64,000 nt of DNA from Eretmocerus hayati (taxonomy: Eukaryota; Arthropoda; Insecta; Hymenoptera; Aphelinidae): contig CM056743.1 in the NCBI GenBank assembly GCA_029851415.1, positions 118,512,305 through 118,576,304 on the forward strand. Reading direction: 5' to 3'. Position 1 is the first letter of the stretch, and each line of letters opens with the position of its first letter. The translations under genes were made by a program, and so were the position numbers. Shown here one piece after another: positions 25,455-38,538 of this stretch. Under the pieces are notes generated by a model, which was not told where the DNA came from, searched no databases, and saw nothing but the letters and a program-made list of their open reading frames with translations.

Positions 25455-27307
25455 GTGAGTATCCACTTTTATTTCTTACACCTTTTTTTCCTTTTTCGAT
25501 TAATCCTCGTTCGACGTATGTACTATGTACAGTTATAATACGAGATGTTTTCTGCTCGTTCGGCCTTGGATTTTTGTGACGCTCATTTGGCACTTCTCCG
25601 CATTTCTTCACAAATATTTATGATATACCGTGATATGAATCCTGGAGTGATTTATGTAACTTTTTGTTGATCATAAACTCGTAACTATCACTCATAAGGA
25701 GAAGGATCGAATCGAATTTTAGAGACACTCAAAATTCTCTGGAATTTACTCTGACGCGCTACGATGCTAACATTTCTATGTATCACGATATTCACTTAGC
25801 CAGGCGTAATAAAGGGGATATATGCAAGAGGAGCGCAAAGTTAAACACGTTTCCACTCGACGGCACTCCAACAGACACGAATTAAAATCTCGAACAGACG
25901 TCGCGTCGTCTATGCTTCCTGACAAACTTCCCTCGCACCACGTACATGTACTCGCATTCCTCTAATTCTAATCAGCAAGATTGTGGCGAGAAGGTACTGC
26001 TAAGAGAGAAGGAGGGGGAGACTTACAGTAGAGGAAGCCAGCAGGGACGGAGATTTCCGCGCAAAGCAATTTGGATAATGAAATCCGAGTGAAATGTGTG
26101 CGCGTAACTTTAGTGAAAACGTTGTCAAGTCCTCTCTACTGTAACCGTGCGAAGGTACTCGGGAACTATCTCTTCTCTTGGCTTCTCCTCTCCCCCTATC
26201 TCTCTCTCTCTGTTGCTCTTTCTCACCATTTCTCTCGACGTGTTTCTGAATGGGAAACGAGAGAGCTCTCTCCTGAGTTTCATAGACTCAATTCGCAAAG
26301 TCAACCGCGGAGATAACCGCAGAGTCCTCGACTACTACCACTACCACTACCACTACCACGTCCTCCTGTTCCAACGACATTTCGAATCTCATTCTCTTGA
26401 AAGGCCTTGATAAACTTTTGCCATTCCTCTTTTTACCAGCACCATGGGGGTTTTTATATTCGTCGATCTTCTTGTAGACTGTTAGGCTTCTTCTTCTTCT
26501 TCTTCTTTTTCCTGAACAGAGTAATCTCCAACGAATCCTCGACAAGTAAAAACGAGTATGAAAAGGCGTTTCCCTCTTCAAAGAGTATATATAGCCAAGA
26601 AGCAAACCTCTTACTTTCGATCCACCAAATGTAGACATTTGTTCGAGGTCTGTCAGGAATGAACTCTCTGAGATCTTGTTCAAACCTCTTCTCGACGATA
26701 GTGTGTAATCTTTTTTCCCTCTCGCCAAGAGTGGAATTTTAATCCCGTACATAAGTCAGCTTGACATGCTTGGAAACCATCCTGATGAATTATTGACGAG
26801 GATCACTTATTGATACTACTGCTTTGGTGGAAAAAATTTGAGATCAACTCCAATTTATGCTAAACCTTAATTTATCAAGTATATACTGCGTGATAACATC
26901 TTGCTCGAAACCTTGCTGTACTTACACAATTATGAATCTCCATATACTTCATAGCTTGCTGAATTAGCGCGCAAAGTATTTTTAACGGCATCAACTTTCA
27001 ATTTATCGCATTCATTAAATAGGTTCACAAATCCTTCACCGTGAAAATTGATCCAAGCCTCTTTCCATACAACAGAGAAAAAATTAATTCCCGATTTTAC
27101 TCTTCTGTCGAAATGAATATAACCTCAATACCTTGGTTCCACCAGAACCCTGATGGGTAACTGTGATCCAATGGCTTTCGGCTCTTTCAATTGAATAAAC
27201 AGATGTCATATACGTTGATGCAACGCATTCGCTAGTCAATCTCTCATTCCAGCTTCGATCTTCAAAACGTTCCTCATGATTCCCAATTTTTTCATTATTC
27301 AAAATAG
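25455..27307 (+). other. gro: groucho intron, 1.85 kb
   Basis: It contains a CTACCA-type microsatellite (about 26331-26359) and a TTC run (about 26487-26506). Together these create a 154-codon antisense ORF with poly-Val and poly-Arg that I do not regard as a gene. I recognise nothing else. Confidence 0.85.
26331..26506. repeat. (CTACCA)n and (TTC)n microsatellites
   Basis: Simple repeats lie at 26331-26359 and 26487-26506 within a groucho intron. Confidence 0.9.
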
Positions 27308-27888
27308 ATAAAGAACGAACAAAGTGATGGCGAGAAGAGCGATCAAGATTTGGTTGTCGATGATGCTAGCGACTGCCCAACCAGCCCTGTGGTAAATGGA
27401 ACGACGTCACCCCGAGAAAATGGTATTGACAAGCTAGGTCTCGGTAGCAGTGGTAGCAATAGCAACGGCAGCGCCACCAACGGTCAATCGAAAAAGGATC
27501 TTCCACCACACTCACCACGAAGCGGCACTAGCAGCAACGCGAGTACACCCTCAGCCAAAAAGATGGAGGAACGAGAAAAGGCGACAACGCCAATCTCCAA
27601 ACCACTCACGCCGACCTCTTCGTCAAAGCCATCGAGCTCTGGTAAAGGTGTGCCAGGAGGCCCACTTCAGGGTCCACCACCACCTAGTGCCTACCCCGCG
27701 CACTATCCACCAGGACCACCGCCCCACCATCTGCCTCCGGGTTCGCATCCAGGTCACGTCGAACTCATGGCTTACAATGGTTATGCGACGTCGAGGGCGC
27801 CAGCAGGTCTTCAACAGCAACTTTATGACCCACACGGTGCTATGAGGGTACCCCCCGTTCCTGTGGGAACTGTCCCTGGTGGAAAACC
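27308..27888 (+). CDS. gro: groucho exon: end of CcN and SP (Ser/Pro-rich) linker
   Basis: This exon encodes 193 residues plus two bases of a Pro codon. It begins IKNEQSDGEKSDQDLVVDD, where SDQD is the casein kinase 2 site that closes CcN in the family. The Ser/Thr/Pro-rich SP domain follows (AKKMEEREKATTPISKP, then a PPG/PPH-rich run) and the exon ends VGTVPGGKP. The SP domain is a target of MAPK/EGFR-dependent phosphorylation that weakens repression in flies. The acceptor is AAAATAG at 27301-27307; a second AG six bases on (ATAAAG) would remove two residues in frame. The donor is CC|GTGAGT. Confidence 0.93.
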
Positions 27889-30067
<2,179 letters not shown>

Positions 30068-31035
30068 GGGGACAGCAGTAGCAGCAGTGGCGAGTAGACA
30101 CAGGATCCCATCCCACCGCATCCGCATCCGCAGCCACTCGTCTGATGAGCCCTCCATGATGCGCCCATTGACACGACACAAACACGCACACAAACAAGCG
30201 CATTATCCGACGCCCCCCTGTAAATACACGCGTCGTCGTCCGATCATTTATCGTGGAGAGTGATGAACGAGCGAGAGCGAGGTACGATGTTGTTTCTGTT
30301 GTTGATGTGCTTGTCGACATTGTCGTTGTCGTCGTCATTTTGGCATACGAAATTTCAAGTGGAATGTGCATTTTTTTATTGATAGAGGTCTTAAAGATCG
30401 GAGCGTGACTGAATTTCAACGAGTCTCACGTGTACAGTAAAACTCGATTATGAGTGCGAGGATTCATGTATCCCGTGCTACATGAGCATTTTACAAAGTT
30501 TGGTTTGATTACACGCTCGACACGATGTATAGGTATTCGTTTTTAAGAGAAGTAGTATTTAGCCTAGTGAGAATCGGTTTTAAGACGTGATGAGAAGAGT
30601 GTGGCGTGGAACTTTGAGCATTTTTCACCTGTTAATTTAGCGCCCGCTGGGTGAACGAACGTCGCCTTCTTTGAGCCTAACGTTTTAGTATTCAACAGAC
30701 AGAGTAGCGCTGTCTAGATGTAAATTACGTGCAAGAAAATTTCTTGGAGTGCAAACATGAGCGTGACTCATCCTGCCAGAGAAACGACACTTTTCGTGTC
30801 CATTCTCTGTTTGATTGTAAATTTTGTATATAGCTTCTAACGTTTTAGGCATACACTTACACATTCACTCATATTTTTGTACGTGCCTGATGATGTCTCG
30901 ATTTAACAAATGCATGCATGCACTCGGGTTACTGAACCACGAGGTACATTTTTCAAACACAAGCTGCGTGAACAAGCAGACAACGACGAGAGAAGTGTAG
31001 ATTCTGGTGATGAAAAAAGGTGAAAGCTTTCGATA

Positions 31036-31041
31036 AATAAA
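31036..31041 (+). terminator. proximal poly(A) signal AATAAA
   Basis: An AATAAAG hexamer about 970 bases after the groucho stop. Confidence 0.55.
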
Positions 31042-31285
31042 GAGTAAGCACAGTGCTATTATATACATTTACCGAGCGAACAAGCAGTCATGCGTATAAT
31101 TTAAAAAAGTAAAAAAGCTCTGTAAATACCATGTCCATAGGTGTTGAAACATTCACCCACATTTGCACATGCGCACTTGTACAAGATAATCTCAATGCGG
31201 TTCGTATCATATACGTATTCCCGGATACGTATCGCCACATGCATGAATGAGAGAACCAATGAATGAATCTTTTATGCATAAGTTG

Positions 31286-31295
31286 AATAAATAAA
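31286..31295 (+). terminator. distal tandem poly(A) signal AATAAATAAA
   Basis: Two overlapping AATAAA hexamers lie about 1.22 kb after the groucho stop and are followed by an AT-rich stretch. Confidence 0.6.
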
Positions 31296-31319
31296 GTGAG
31301 ATGTAAAAATAATTCTCCA

Positions 31320-32337
31320 AGCTTCTTCTTTAATTGAATCGTTCATCCATACCCATCCACCCTCCCGACTTACAATGTCACGAAACTAGGGCTAATAGAC
31401 CCAAACAGGGACACTGGATTTCACTGGAACCTGATGATGCAGAGGTGGCTATATAGGAGCAGCAGAGTGGCCTTCGAACGTAAGAAGCTCATCACGAGGT
31501 CGATTTTTATTATATTATATACCATCGGCCACGCCTTTATGAAATCATATGCGGCTTGCAGAGGGTAAGTGAGCGAGCACGTGATATAACCTGATTAAAT
31601 TGTTAATAGACCGAGAAGTTTTCTGAATATACCGCATGGTCGATGAGTGACGGCGAGAGAAAGGTAATGCATATTACAGGTGTGCGAGTGGAAAGAAGAG
31701 ACTGACGGCAGGAAAACGAAGCCGAGGCAGCACAGGATAGAGTAGTCGACGAATTCAGCGTTGAATGTTTCATGAAAGTACACTGCAGTGCATAAATGAG
31801 CTGAGGCCGCGCGCTTGAAATGCGATTCAACACTGATTTACATCGATAGCGGTGGGAAAAAAGGCGAGCGCCTTTTCATTTTTCTTTTCCCTCGTGTCGA
31901 TTGCAATCGCGATATGATGTGGATAAATTCACCGACGCGAGAAGCCAGACGAGTTATGGATATATATCAGTTATGCACCCTGATTTATATTACGCTCGAC
32001 AAATTATATTAAATTCATTAGGATAATTTCTCGTCTATAGATTCGATCGGGTGCCATGATGAATAATTACGTGAATTAAACGTGCTCGTACTCTGATTTT
32101 ATTTTGCACGAGTGGTATTGAAAATCTCGAGCATTTCGTGTTCGTGATACTGATTGTACCAAGCCGCAGCTTGTACATACCTACTTTATTGATTCGTTTG
32201 TTTCAACTTTTATCGACTCTGACGTACACATCTCATTTGACTGACGTTGAAACTCTCTGTAGCGAATTTGAGATGCTAATGAGAACTCAATCCCTCGATT
32301 CGACGAAGTCTGAGTTCGAAAGCTGAGAAACGGATCG
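31320..32337. other. intergenic sequence
   Basis: I see no gene or repeat structure here. It separates the groucho 3' end from the first downstream fold-back element. Confidence 0.6.
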
Positions 32338-32340
32338 TTA

Positions 32341-34790
32341 GGGATCTTGCAGAAAGGACGTCCGCGGTTTTTCCCAAGATTTTGGACCCCTCCCCCTTCT
32401 TGTCACACGTGGTCACAATTTCGTGGATATACCCCCCCTCATAAGGACGTCCGAATTTTTCAAAATTTTTCATACACCCTCGACTGAAAATTGACATCGA
32501 AAAAATAAACTTCCCCCATACAGAGGTTTTCCGAGAAATATGTTGCGTCTCACCATTTCTACTGTCGAAATTTATCGAAATCGGATTTGAAATTGTAATT
32601 AATTGCAAACAAGTCTAATTCATCGATTAATTTGAATTAGCTCGTATTGAGAATGATGTCGAGATTCTTTTTTTTTCTCGGGAATACCTCTGCTTGCTGA
32701 ATCGATTTTTCGAGGTTCCTTGGGCGAATTCATTCGTCAACCCTTTGTTATTAACAATTTTTAGTGCAAAGCTAGGGTTTTAATACCAATATCTTGTGAA
32801 ATATGCATTTTCCGGGGAAACACAACGGGTCAACGTTGAAGATCTCAGAATCTTCCACAGGAAAGGTCTTCACAACTTTCCCGGGAAACCCAGAGCGCAT
32901 TCCTTCTCAATTTTCATATAGTTGCGATGATATCAAAAATATCGAGATGGAACCAAGCCCATTCGAAAAAGGAAGATGTAAACTTGACAATAACATCGTT
33001 TCGATATCGAAGAGATCTGAAATTTTCGATTTTCCACCGAGAGACTGCTAAAATCGAGCCCCAGACCAGGCGCTTGGGGACCAAGTACACGTTATACGTT
33101 GGCTGTTACTAACAATTCTTCGTTTCATTTCTGTGTTTATTGAATCATTGAATTGATTCTTGAATATTGTCGGACTCCATTATGCGTTGTGATGAACGAA
33201 ATCTATTTGTTGTAAACAATTATTATAACAAAATCATATTTTGTTAGCATCATTATTGCACGCTCACAGCCGGAGAGGGAAGTGTTTGATCATGTTTGAA
33301 AGCCCAATGATTTTTCATACCAAAACAAGTCGCCGAGTTTTCCAGGAAAATTGTGGTGGGTGGTGGAAAACCGTGGAAAGCAGGGAACAACATCATCCCG
33401 AAATTGCAGAGCATATCAGAGACATTACACCATTATGGTTGAGACTTCACGCGTATGTCCTCTAACTCCCCCGATTTCCCCCACCCACCACAACTTCCCT
33501 GGAAAACTCGGCGACTCGTTTTGGTATGAAAAATCATTGGGCTTTCAAACATGATCAAACACTTCCCTCTCCGGCTGTGAGTGTGCAATAATGATGCTAA
33601 CAAAATATGATTTTGTTATAATAATTGTTTACAACAAATAGATTTCGTTCATCACAACGCATAATGGAGTCCGACAATATTCAAGAATCAATTCAATGAT
33701 TCAATAAACACAGAAATGAAACGGAGAATTGTTAGTAACAGCCAACGTATAACGTGTACTTGGTCCCCAAGTTGGTATAATCTCTTTGTCCCCAACCGCC
33801 TGGTCTGGGGCTCCATTTTAGCAGTCTCCCGGTGGAAAATCGAAAATTTCAGTTCAGATTTCTTCGATATTGAAACGATGTTATTGTCAAGTTTACATCT
33901 TCCTCTTTCGAATGGGCTTGGTTTCATCTCTATATTCTTGATATCATCGAAACTATATGAAAATTGAGAAGGGATACGCTGGCTACCCATACAAGCCCGT
34001 GTTAACCGCGCCGGACGCTTTCCACGCGTTCATAGGCTGAGGACTGTGTTTCCCGGGAAAGTTGTAACGACCTTTCCTGTGGGAAATTCTGAGATCTACA
34101 ACTGTGACCCCTAGTGTTTTTCCCGGAAAATGCATATTTCCCAAGATATTGGTAAAAAACCCCTAACTTTGTACTAAAAATTGTTAATAACAAAGGGTTG
34201 GTAAAAGAATTCGCCCAAGGAACCTCGAAATATCGGTTCAGCGGGTGGAAATGCATACGGGAGCATAGGTGGGCGCCCAGACTATTTATGCTTAGCTGCT
34301 ACCACGAAATCATGATCAGACCCCGTGAGTTGGTTTGTATCTTTGTAGATAGCTTTGTATTAAAGGGATATCATCACTAAATATAATTTTGAATATAATC
34401 TGCAGCAACAATTATCTTCAAAAGTAGATTTATATGATGGCATATTTCTTTCAAATCGAGCCGTAAACCTGATGATTGTTTTGAAATTCTAAACTCCTAC
34501 GATTAGAGCCGCTGTGCAATCGTTGTACATCGGATCACTAGTATATTAATCCCGCATGACCGTCAAAGCTTTATCCATGCTTGTGGACGTCTCACTGTAC
34601 ATGAAATTCTTTTGAAACTTGAAACTTTTTATCAAGGCGTCTCGCACCCAAGTAAATATCTGAGTTTTGATTCCGAGTAAGTGGACGTCCGAATGTTCAT
34701 GAGATACCCCCCGTCAGCAGTCACAAAAAGTCACACTTTCGACGACCCCCTCCCCCCCTCTGAGCGCGGACGTCCTTTCTGCAAGACCCC
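32341..34790. mobile_element. 2.45-kb fold-back element, Harbinger-like ends, TTA target duplication
   Basis: The ends are inverted: GGGATCTTGCAGAAAGGACG at 32341 and GGGGTCTTGCAGAAAGGACG on the minus strand ending at 34790. TTA lies directly outside both (32338-32340 and 34791-34793). A 3-bp TWA duplication with ends starting GG fits PIF/Harbinger. Two long inner arms (about 32705-33364 and 33470-34232) are also inverted copies around a spacer of about 110 bp. The stretches 32470-32700 and 34250-34670 do not match each other. There is no transposase, and GGACGTCC repeats near each end. Confidence 0.82.
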
Positions 34791-34793
34791 TTA

Positions 34794-37510
34794 TGAAATC
34801 ACCGCTCATCGGATACCCTCTAATAGTAGTGTTGTGAAATCTTATGTATCGATCGCAGCGATCTCCCAAAGTATCGAATTACCTCCAATTTCTTGAAAAA
34901 GAGCGGATACGATCCATTCCAAAAACCCTTCGATACATCATTCATCGATTAATTGATCAACAGCTTTGTTTCTTGGAAACTTCTGAAAGACTAAAGATAG
35001 TATCGAAGAAAAATTTTTTCACTGTAGCTTCGAAAGAAAAAAAAATTCATGGCGCCTCAGTAGAAATTTATGGATCGACCATCTCATATCCGAGGCAACT
35101 GAGATAATGACTACTCAAGTTTTCAAGAATCTGCGCAATTCGTTGATCAAACTCCTTCAACTGGTTTAACTGGTACTTGTTCCGTATACAGGACCGTGGT
35201 GTGATACGTTCAAGCAAGATATAGGAAAACTACCTGAAATGGCGTGGATGGTAGTGAGTGAAACGTTGTTTCTTGAAGCGTTAAAAATCTCACGCTCTGC
35301 CGCCATCTCGCTGAAATCTGGTATATCATCAATTCTGATGATGCCGAGCGGCAGCGGCGTGGCGGCGTGAATCAATTACAGCCCTGCCAACAAACTGACC
35401 ACCGACATGGAAACGCCCGATGTAATCACGATCCTGGCATTAACTCTCTCCCCATTTAATGAGGCCTCGGTGCGCGTGATTTCAATCTTCCGGAATAGCA
35501 AGATTGCCAATTGAAGAATGCAACAATTTGACGCTTCTTAATTCGTAAAATGAGATCTTACTCGGTTTGATCATTTATTTTCATCATCGTTAAAAGTTTA
35601 TTGCTCAGAGTATGCAATGAAGAGCAGTATTTGTAAAATTCATTTAGTGTCAAAAAGTCAAAAACTTTTGATTGATGTTAGAGGCATTCACCGCTGTACG
35701 CCTTTGAAATAATTTACGCGTCGGTTTTGATATCATAGTCAAAGGTTGATAATGAAATTGTTTGCCATTGGCAATTCCTCAACTTTTAAAACAGATTGAA
35801 ATGCAGGCTTCACATTTATGATAAGTAATCTTCATACGTTTAGAAACAATACTGTACAAATAAATCAACATGGGTATAGGTACACGAACAGCGATTGATT
35901 GAAAGTCGAACAGTTATTGAACATACAGAGGATCCGAGTTCCAAAGTATGGACAACGTGCGAAGTAACGAATTCACGAGGTGTTCGAAACGATCAATCAT
36001 CGGGTTTATGGTAATCTAATGATGTTGAGCGTTGTCAAAGTCGCATAGCCGAAATTGCGAAACATTCAAAGCGAGGAAAGGCCTTTCATCAGACATAAAA
36101 TGGAGAATGGGATTCAAAATTTTATGGAGAACACGGTACGAAAATGTGATTGCCCGCAAAGCAAATCCATAAATCAACCGACGAGAAAAGAGGCCGCATC
36201 GCTTAACATCAATTACCAACACTCGAGCGCTAAAACAAGCTATCGTAAAGAGAGCCGTACTCCATACATTGGCTCTCGGCGCGATCACACCGACCGACTG
36301 CATAATTAGCAACTGCCGCGAGCGAGTTTGGGGCCATTATTGTGCGCCATGCTCGCTGATGTGGCGACCGGCTATTTCAACGGCACGCTCATCTGGTGGT
36401 ATCGATGGCCGACCGCGATGGCGTTGTATCATTATAGGACACAGCTGAGAGTTGCCACTCGGCCTGCTCGTTCCTCCATAAAACCGCATGCGCAATTGGA
36501 TCATTTGATGAACTTTTTTCGGAGCCGTAGAGTGAATTTTTATGGTAATGGACCGGTGCTTGCTGAAAAAGCGAAGTGGCTCTGATTGGAACGGAGCAAT
36601 TGGTGCGTCACAAAATTGCTTAGTCCCCCTTTTTACGATGGCATTTATTTATGACTGTGCCAAAGTGAGTGTCAATGTATAACATCTCAGGCAGAGAAAT
36701 TCTCTATCAGAACTCGAAACTACTTGCATTGCTCAATGAATACGTGTTTGCCATAGATTCTTGCTAAGATTAGTCTCATCCACTTGAGTACTTATTTATC
36801 TGCTGTTTACCGAGGCAAAATGAGTTTTCGACCAAAAACATGAAAATTTAAGATTCTTTTTAGCAATCACTATAATCAAAAAAATTTGCTCGAAAACCCT
36901 TGTTGTAATTTACACAATGCGAATTGATTCAATTGAAGCGGCTGCCTTGAATACTGTTCAATGTATTCTCGTATTCCAAGATGCTCCAGGTAAAAGCTAA
37001 CGTGGTCAGATCGATGATCAATTCAAGAGCTCATTTGCGCGGTACCAAATAAGATGTTATACGGTTCGAGGAATTCATTGGATGAGTGTTTTTACCGTGT
37101 AGAAGTGGACATCAAACTTTGACACGATGCAGAACTTGTCTATTCTTTCAAATTCTTTTTCTCAAATAATTCACCAGTGTCGATCAAACGACAGGGCATA
37201 ACCAAACATCCCTTCAATAAACACACCCAAAAACAGTCATCGAGGTAAACTGGGCTGTTGCATCAAATCGTGCACAAATCATGTGTAATTCAGCACAAAG
37301 ATGAGAAAGAGACTCGGCCATGGCTTGCTCACATGGCTTGCTCGGCTGGCTATAATTGCGTGAGGCCCACCACGGCGTAATGCGCGAGCTAGCCACCAGA
37401 TGTCCCGCGCAAGCAATTTGACCTTAGCGAATAGCCCGGGATAGACGCGCTCAAGCGTCAGGCTCAGGGAGCATAGGGAGGGTAGAGCGACTGAGTTTGT
37501 TCAAAGTCAC
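34794..37510. other. unassigned intergenic sequence
   Basis: This AT-rich sequence has only short ORFs (98 codons or fewer) without recognisable similarity. I see no clear repeat structure. Confidence 0.55.
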
Positions 37511-37513
37511 TAA

Positions 37514-37842
37514 CAAGGGGAGGTCCAACCTAACGGAACATGAAACTTTATGAAACTCTGGGAATCATCTTGTTTTGGTGAAAAATAAAGGTATCTCCAA
37601 GGGTTTGATCCAATGGGCCTCCTATTCTTAGATACAGCTACAGAGGTTAGCATTGTCAGTATATCTATACATACGATTTTTCAACACAAGCCTATATTGA
37701 CAATGCTAATCTTCATGGCTGTATCTTGGGATAGGAGGCCCATTGGATAAAACCCTTCTGGGTACCTTCATTTTTCACCAAAACAAAATGATTCCCAAAG
37801 TTTCATCAAGATTCGTGTTCCGCAAGGTTGGGCCTCTCCTTG
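37514..37842. mobile_element. 329-bp hairpin MITE with TAA target duplication
   Basis: The whole element folds on itself. Its ends are CAAGGGGAGGTCCAACCT and, on the minus strand, CAAGGAGAGGCCCAACCT. TAA directly flanks both ends (37511-37513 and 37843-37845). Size, lack of coding and 3-bp TAA duplication fit a PIF/Harbinger-type MITE. The two arms meet near 37680. Confidence 0.87.
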
Positions 37843-37867
37843 TAAGTCACTCAGTTCAATTAAATTA

Positions 37868-38440
37868 AATACAATATGTTACAGAAGGTATGTATATAAT
37901 GTAACCGGGGGGTAGCAAAAAAATTGTAAATTTTATTCGTCCATTCCAAATTTTTTGTAAACTCTCGTGGTTTTTGTAACGCTTACGCAAAGTATGGCAT
38001 TTTAGTGTAATGCTAGACGTGTAATGATTAGTCATCTCTTGCTGTTTAGTTTCGCGTACGCGAGGCTGGACCCGCGCGCGCGAGAATCTCTATCCGGCAG
38101 CGTGCTGATTCGCGTACGCGAAAACAGGGATCCCTCGCGCACGCGAGTCATGATTACGTTCGCGTACGCGAGTCTTGGATTGTTCGCGCACGCGAATCAG
38201 CACGCTGCCGGCATAGAGATACTCGCGCGCGCGAGGTTCAGCCTCGCATACGCGAAACTAAACAGCAGAAGATGAGTAATCATTACACGTTGAACGTTAC
38301 ACTGAAATGCCAGACTTTGTGTAAGAGTTACAAAAACCACGAGGGTTTACAAATAATTTGGAATGGACGAATAAAATTTATAATTTTTTTGCTACCCCCT
38401 GGTTACATTATGTACACACCTTCTGTAACATATTGTATTT
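37868..38440. mobile_element. 573-bp perfect-type hairpin with palindromic TCGCGYRCGCGA array
   Basis: The sequence from AAATACAATATGTTACAGAA (37868) inward is repeated in inverted orientation out to 38440, with symmetry axis near 38153. The centre holds eight self-complementary TCGCGYRCGCGA-type 12-mers, at 38052, 38072, 38110, 38135, 38160, 38184, 38223 and 38244. Their spacings (20, 38, 25, 25, 24, 39, 21) mirror about the axis. There is no ORF. Arms of about 280 bp with such GC- and CpG-dense cores stand out from the AT-rich surroundings. The family is unknown. Confidence 0.8.
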
Positions 38441-38538
38441 GGTAAACTATAGACATACCCTTACATTTGCAATTATTTATTTTTAATTTGGAAAGAAAAA
38501 ATGTATTTCATTTTACTTAATTGTACTGAAACATTGTA

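Larger units (their letters stand above)
30068..31295 (+). other. gro: groucho 3'UTR with two candidate poly(A) regions
   Basis: No coding sequence follows the stop. AATAAA signals occur at 31036-31041 and, overlapping each other, at 31286-31291 and 31290-31295. Both contexts read AATAAAG, and a T- and G-containing stretch follows. This gives a UTR of about 1.0 or 1.25 kb. UGUAAAUA sites, the Pumilio (PUF) consensus, lie at 30219-30226 and 31121-31128. The second would be present only in the longer form. Cleavage positions cannot be seen from sequence. Confidence 0.7.

Noticed and set aside
26288..26752. 154-codon minus-strand ORF
   Set aside because: Its poly-Val and poly-Arg runs are translations of CTACCA and TTC microsatellites. 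It lies in a groucho intron and resembles no protein.
37868..38440. CRISPR-like array (repeated palindromic 12-mers)
   Set aside because: Repeats are short, spacing is mirror-symmetric and not regular, spacers are inverted copies of each other, and the host is a eukaryote.
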